From contig CP050890.1 in the NCBI GenBank assembly GCA_016745215.1, positions 7,085,001-7,149,000 on the forward strand: 64,000 nt of DNA. The letters run 5' to 3'. The notes under the pieces are model-generated. The model saw only the letters and a program-made list of their open reading frames with translations, was not told the DNA's origin and ran no database searches. Positions 62,260-64,000 of the stretch are shown one piece after another. Numbering within the stretch: the first letter of the stretch is position 1; the number at the start of each line of letters is the position of its first letter. Source of the stretch: Thiohalocapsa sp. PB-PSB1 (GTDB lineage: Bacteria; Pseudomonadota; Gammaproteobacteria; Chromatiales; Chromatiaceae). Position numbers and translations under genes: made by a program.

Positions 62260-63534
62260 ATGTCTGATCACAGCATCATCGACGTCGAAGCCTACATGGC
62301 CGCGGTCGGCGCCCGCGCCCGTGCAGCATCACGGCTGACAGCGCGCGCCGGAACCGCGGTGAAGAACACTGCTCTCGCCGCCATTGCAGAGGATTTGCAC
62401 CGGCGCCGGAATGCCCTCGGCCAAGCAAATGCCGCGGATCTGGAAGCCGGTGTGGCCAAGGGGCTGGATGCGGCATTGTTGGACCGGTTGGAGCTGACAC
62501 CAAAACGCATTGACGCGATGATCGAGGGCCTTGCGCAGATTGCCGCGCTGGAGGATCCAATCGGCGCCATCAACGATCTAAACTTGCGTCCATCCGGCAT
62601 CCAAGTGGGGCGTATGCGAGTACCCCTGGGTGTGGTCGGTATCATCTACGAATCGCGGCCCAACGTCACCGCAGATGCCGCTGCCTTATGCCTAAAATCC
62701 GGCAACGCCGCGGTGTTGCGCGGCGGCTCCGAGGCGTTTGCATCCAACCAGGCAATTGCCGCCAGCATCTGCACCGGTCTGGAGAGCGCTGGGCTACCCG
62801 CCGACGCGGTACAGGTGTTGGCCACCACCGAACGCGCCGCGGTGGGCGCCATGATCACCCATCCGGAGCACATCGACGTGATTATTCCTCGCGGCGGCAA
62901 GGGTCTGATCGAGCGCATCAGTCGCGAAGCACGGATACCGGTCATCAAGCATCTGGACGGCATCTGTCATGTCTACATCGACGACCGCGCTGATCTCGAC
63001 CAAGCCTTCGAAATCGCTATGAACGCCAAGACCCAGCGCTATGGCACCTGCAACACCATGGAAACCCTGCTGGTGGCCGAGGCTGCCGCAGCAGATATTC
63101 TTCCGCGGCTAGCAAGCGCTCTGCTCGACAAGGGCGTCGAAGTGCGTGGCTGCGAGCGCACCAGGGCATTGGTGGATGCTGCCGTGCCCGCCACTGACCA
63201 GGACTGGGAGACGGAATATCTGGCACCGATTCTGTCCGTGCGCGTGGTGGCTGACCTGGATGCTGCCATTGAACACATTGAGGTATACGGATCACATCAC
63301 ACCGACAGCATCGTCACCACCGACTATCTTCGCGCACGGCGCTTTTTGCGCGAAGTCGATTCCAGCTCGGTCATGGTGAATGCCTCGACGCGCTTCGCCG
63401 ACGGCTTCGAATACGGTCTCGGTGCCGAGATCGGTATCAGCACCGACAAGTTTCATGCGCGCGGGCCAGTTGGCCTGGAAGGGCTCACCTCGCTGAAGTT
63501 CATTGTGCTCGGGGATGGGCAGGTGCGCCCCTGA
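62260..63534 (+). CDS. proA: Gamma-glutamyl phosphate reductase
   Basis: 424 residues, whole-length ProA. MRVPLGVVGIIYESRPNVTADAAALCLKSGNAAVLRGGSEA is diagnostic, followed by IIPRGGKGLIERISREARIPVIKHLDGICHVYID and the catalytic-Cys segment QRYGTCNTMETLLV. The end reads FADGFEYGLGAEIGISTDKFHARGPVGLEGLTSLKFIVLGDGQVRP. It reduces gamma-glutamyl phosphate to the semialdehyde in proline synthesis; proB is not in the window. Start ATG 62260. A family B remnant follows the stop by about 120 bp. Confidence 0.96.
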   Translation: MSDHSIIDVEAYMAAVGARARAASRLTARAGTAVKNTALAAIAEDLHRRRNALGQANAADLEAGVAKGLDAALLDRLELTPKRIDAMIEGLAQIAALEDPIGAINDLNLRPSGIQVGRMRVPLGVVGIIYESRPNVTADAAALCLKSGNAAVLRGGSEAFASNQAIAASICTGLESAGLPADAVQVLATTERAAVGAMITHPEHIDVIIPRGGKGLIERISREARIPVIKHLDGICHVYIDDRADLDQAFEIAMNAKTQRYGTCNTMETLLVAEAAAADILPRLASALLDKGVEVRGCERTRALVDAAVPATDQDWETEYLAPILSVRVVADLDAAIEHIEVYGSHHTDSIVTTDYLRARRFLREVDSSSVMVNASTRFADGFEYGLGAEIGISTDKFHARGPVGLEGLTSLKFIVLGDGQVRP

Positions 63535-63652
63535 GCGAGGCGGCTTCAGCTCCTGATTGCAGCCAGGCTCCGCTAGCAGAAATACCGCGGATTTTTCTGC
63601 TGAGGTGCTTTTCTGTTAAAGTATTATCGAATGAGTTTGAGAAAGGTTTGCT

Positions 63653-63860
63653 CTAAGTGATGGTGCAGAAACAAGCTAAACAGGTTTTTGGCTTGGGTGT
63701 CGCCTGCCGACTCATTCGGTACCGCTATCGGCGTCGGTATCGGTATCGGCGTCGGTATCGAACTGACCAACTCCGATTCCCATAGCGACCCCCGACCCCG
63801 ATTGCACTCCCCGCCGATGTTTGGATAGCGTTGTATAGGTTATTCATGAACCGCTACTAA
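63653..63860. repeat. Family B element, internally deleted copy
   Basis: 208 bp. The first about 115 bp match 15344-15460 almost base for base (CTAAGTGATGGTGCAGAAAC through the GGTATCGG hexamers to GAACTGACCAAC). The last about 85 bp match 15878-15961 (GATTCCCATAGCGACC to TCATGAACCGCTACTAA). The roughly 410 bp containing the four-helix-bundle gene are missing. Confidence 0.8.
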
Positions 63861-64000
63861 TTGACTTTGGAAAGACTGCCAAATCAGATCGAAAGGTTTT
63901 TTCGCTTGGTTTTCTAGTTCCCACTATTCTCCTTTTATCAAAATCATGCATCTGCACCAGAGTGCGCAACTGCGGCCGCATAGACCAGACTGCCATATGA
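63861..64000. other. Terminal 140 bp, no feature
   Basis: Nothing recognised; the window ends before the next gene can be read. Confidence 0.3.

Overview
The window looks like a chromosomal segment of a gammaproteobacterium, possibly related to the purple sulfur bacteria (Chromatiales); the order is an inference. The signs are a 23S-5S rRNA tail, proteobacterial housekeeping genes (xthA, prmB, iscR, hemN, proA, a DUF1249 gene, creA-like, META/HslJ-like), REP/RAYT debris, and many small non-autonomous repeats including decayed four-helix-bundle (23S-intervening-protein type) genes surrounded by GGTATCG-like periodic DNA. Nothing in the sequence names a species.

Layout. 1-2068: 3' part of a 23S gene, 5S gene and terminator. 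2079-9598: small cell-envelope and hypothetical genes, a FAD oxidoreductase, an asparagine-synthetase-like gene whose N-terminal nucleophile is missing, and three copies of a terminal-inverted-repeat element (family A). 9615-22476: RlpA-like protein, an ABC exporter pair, META protein, gamma-glutamylcyclotransferase-like protein, xthA, a TSUP permease, and a large IgGFc-like surface protein with calcium loops, followed by a gene whose end is replaced by REP DNA. 22430-23916: debris of RAYT, IS66 and ISAs1 transposases. 24229-34423: a compact, same-strand, visibly G+C-rich ten-gene cluster: VOC dioxygenase, a heme-dependent aromatic oxygenase (HDAO)-like protein, two SDRs lacking the usual Tyr/Lys, a GSAM-like aminotransferase, a kinase-like protein, a P-type ATPase without CPx, two methyltransferases and a YggS-type PLP protein. 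It is followed by a 370-bp purine tract and a 171-bp direct repeat. This island is the best candidate for an undescribed pathway: VOC plus HDAO is the arrangement that converts L-tyrosine via L-DOPA to ring-cleaved products in lincomycin and pyrrolobenzodiazepine producers, but the other genes of those pathways are absent here.

35805-36642: an orphan T6SS-associated pair (DUF6484 and a truncated DUF2169). 37226: a PhoX-like phosphatase. 39309-47381: a glycan-type region with two GT4 glycosyltransferases, an unusual ATP-grasp/phosphatidylserine-decarboxylase fusion, a TPR protein, an alpha/alpha-barrel protein and a DHH phosphoesterase. 47410-52519: PfpI, AIG2-like, OsmC, a RyR-domain protein beside a ParA-like ATPase, and a methyltransferase. 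52932-63534: thioredoxin, DUF1249, a dead IS5-family copy, iscR, prmB, hemN, acyl-CoA ligase, retropepsin-like protease and proA.

Repeats are the second theme. Family A (five copies, internal palindrome), family B (four-helix-bundle element, two copies) and family C (about 250 bp, ends CTAGGCTGTCGAAAT, 7-12 bp target duplications, two copies) can be delimited by eye. One family C copy sits between hemN and the acyl-CoA ligase gene and has separated the ligase ATG from its Shine-Dalgarno sequence, leaving a two-codon minicistron behind. All similarity statements come from reading the sequence and remembered family motifs; no database search or computation was run.
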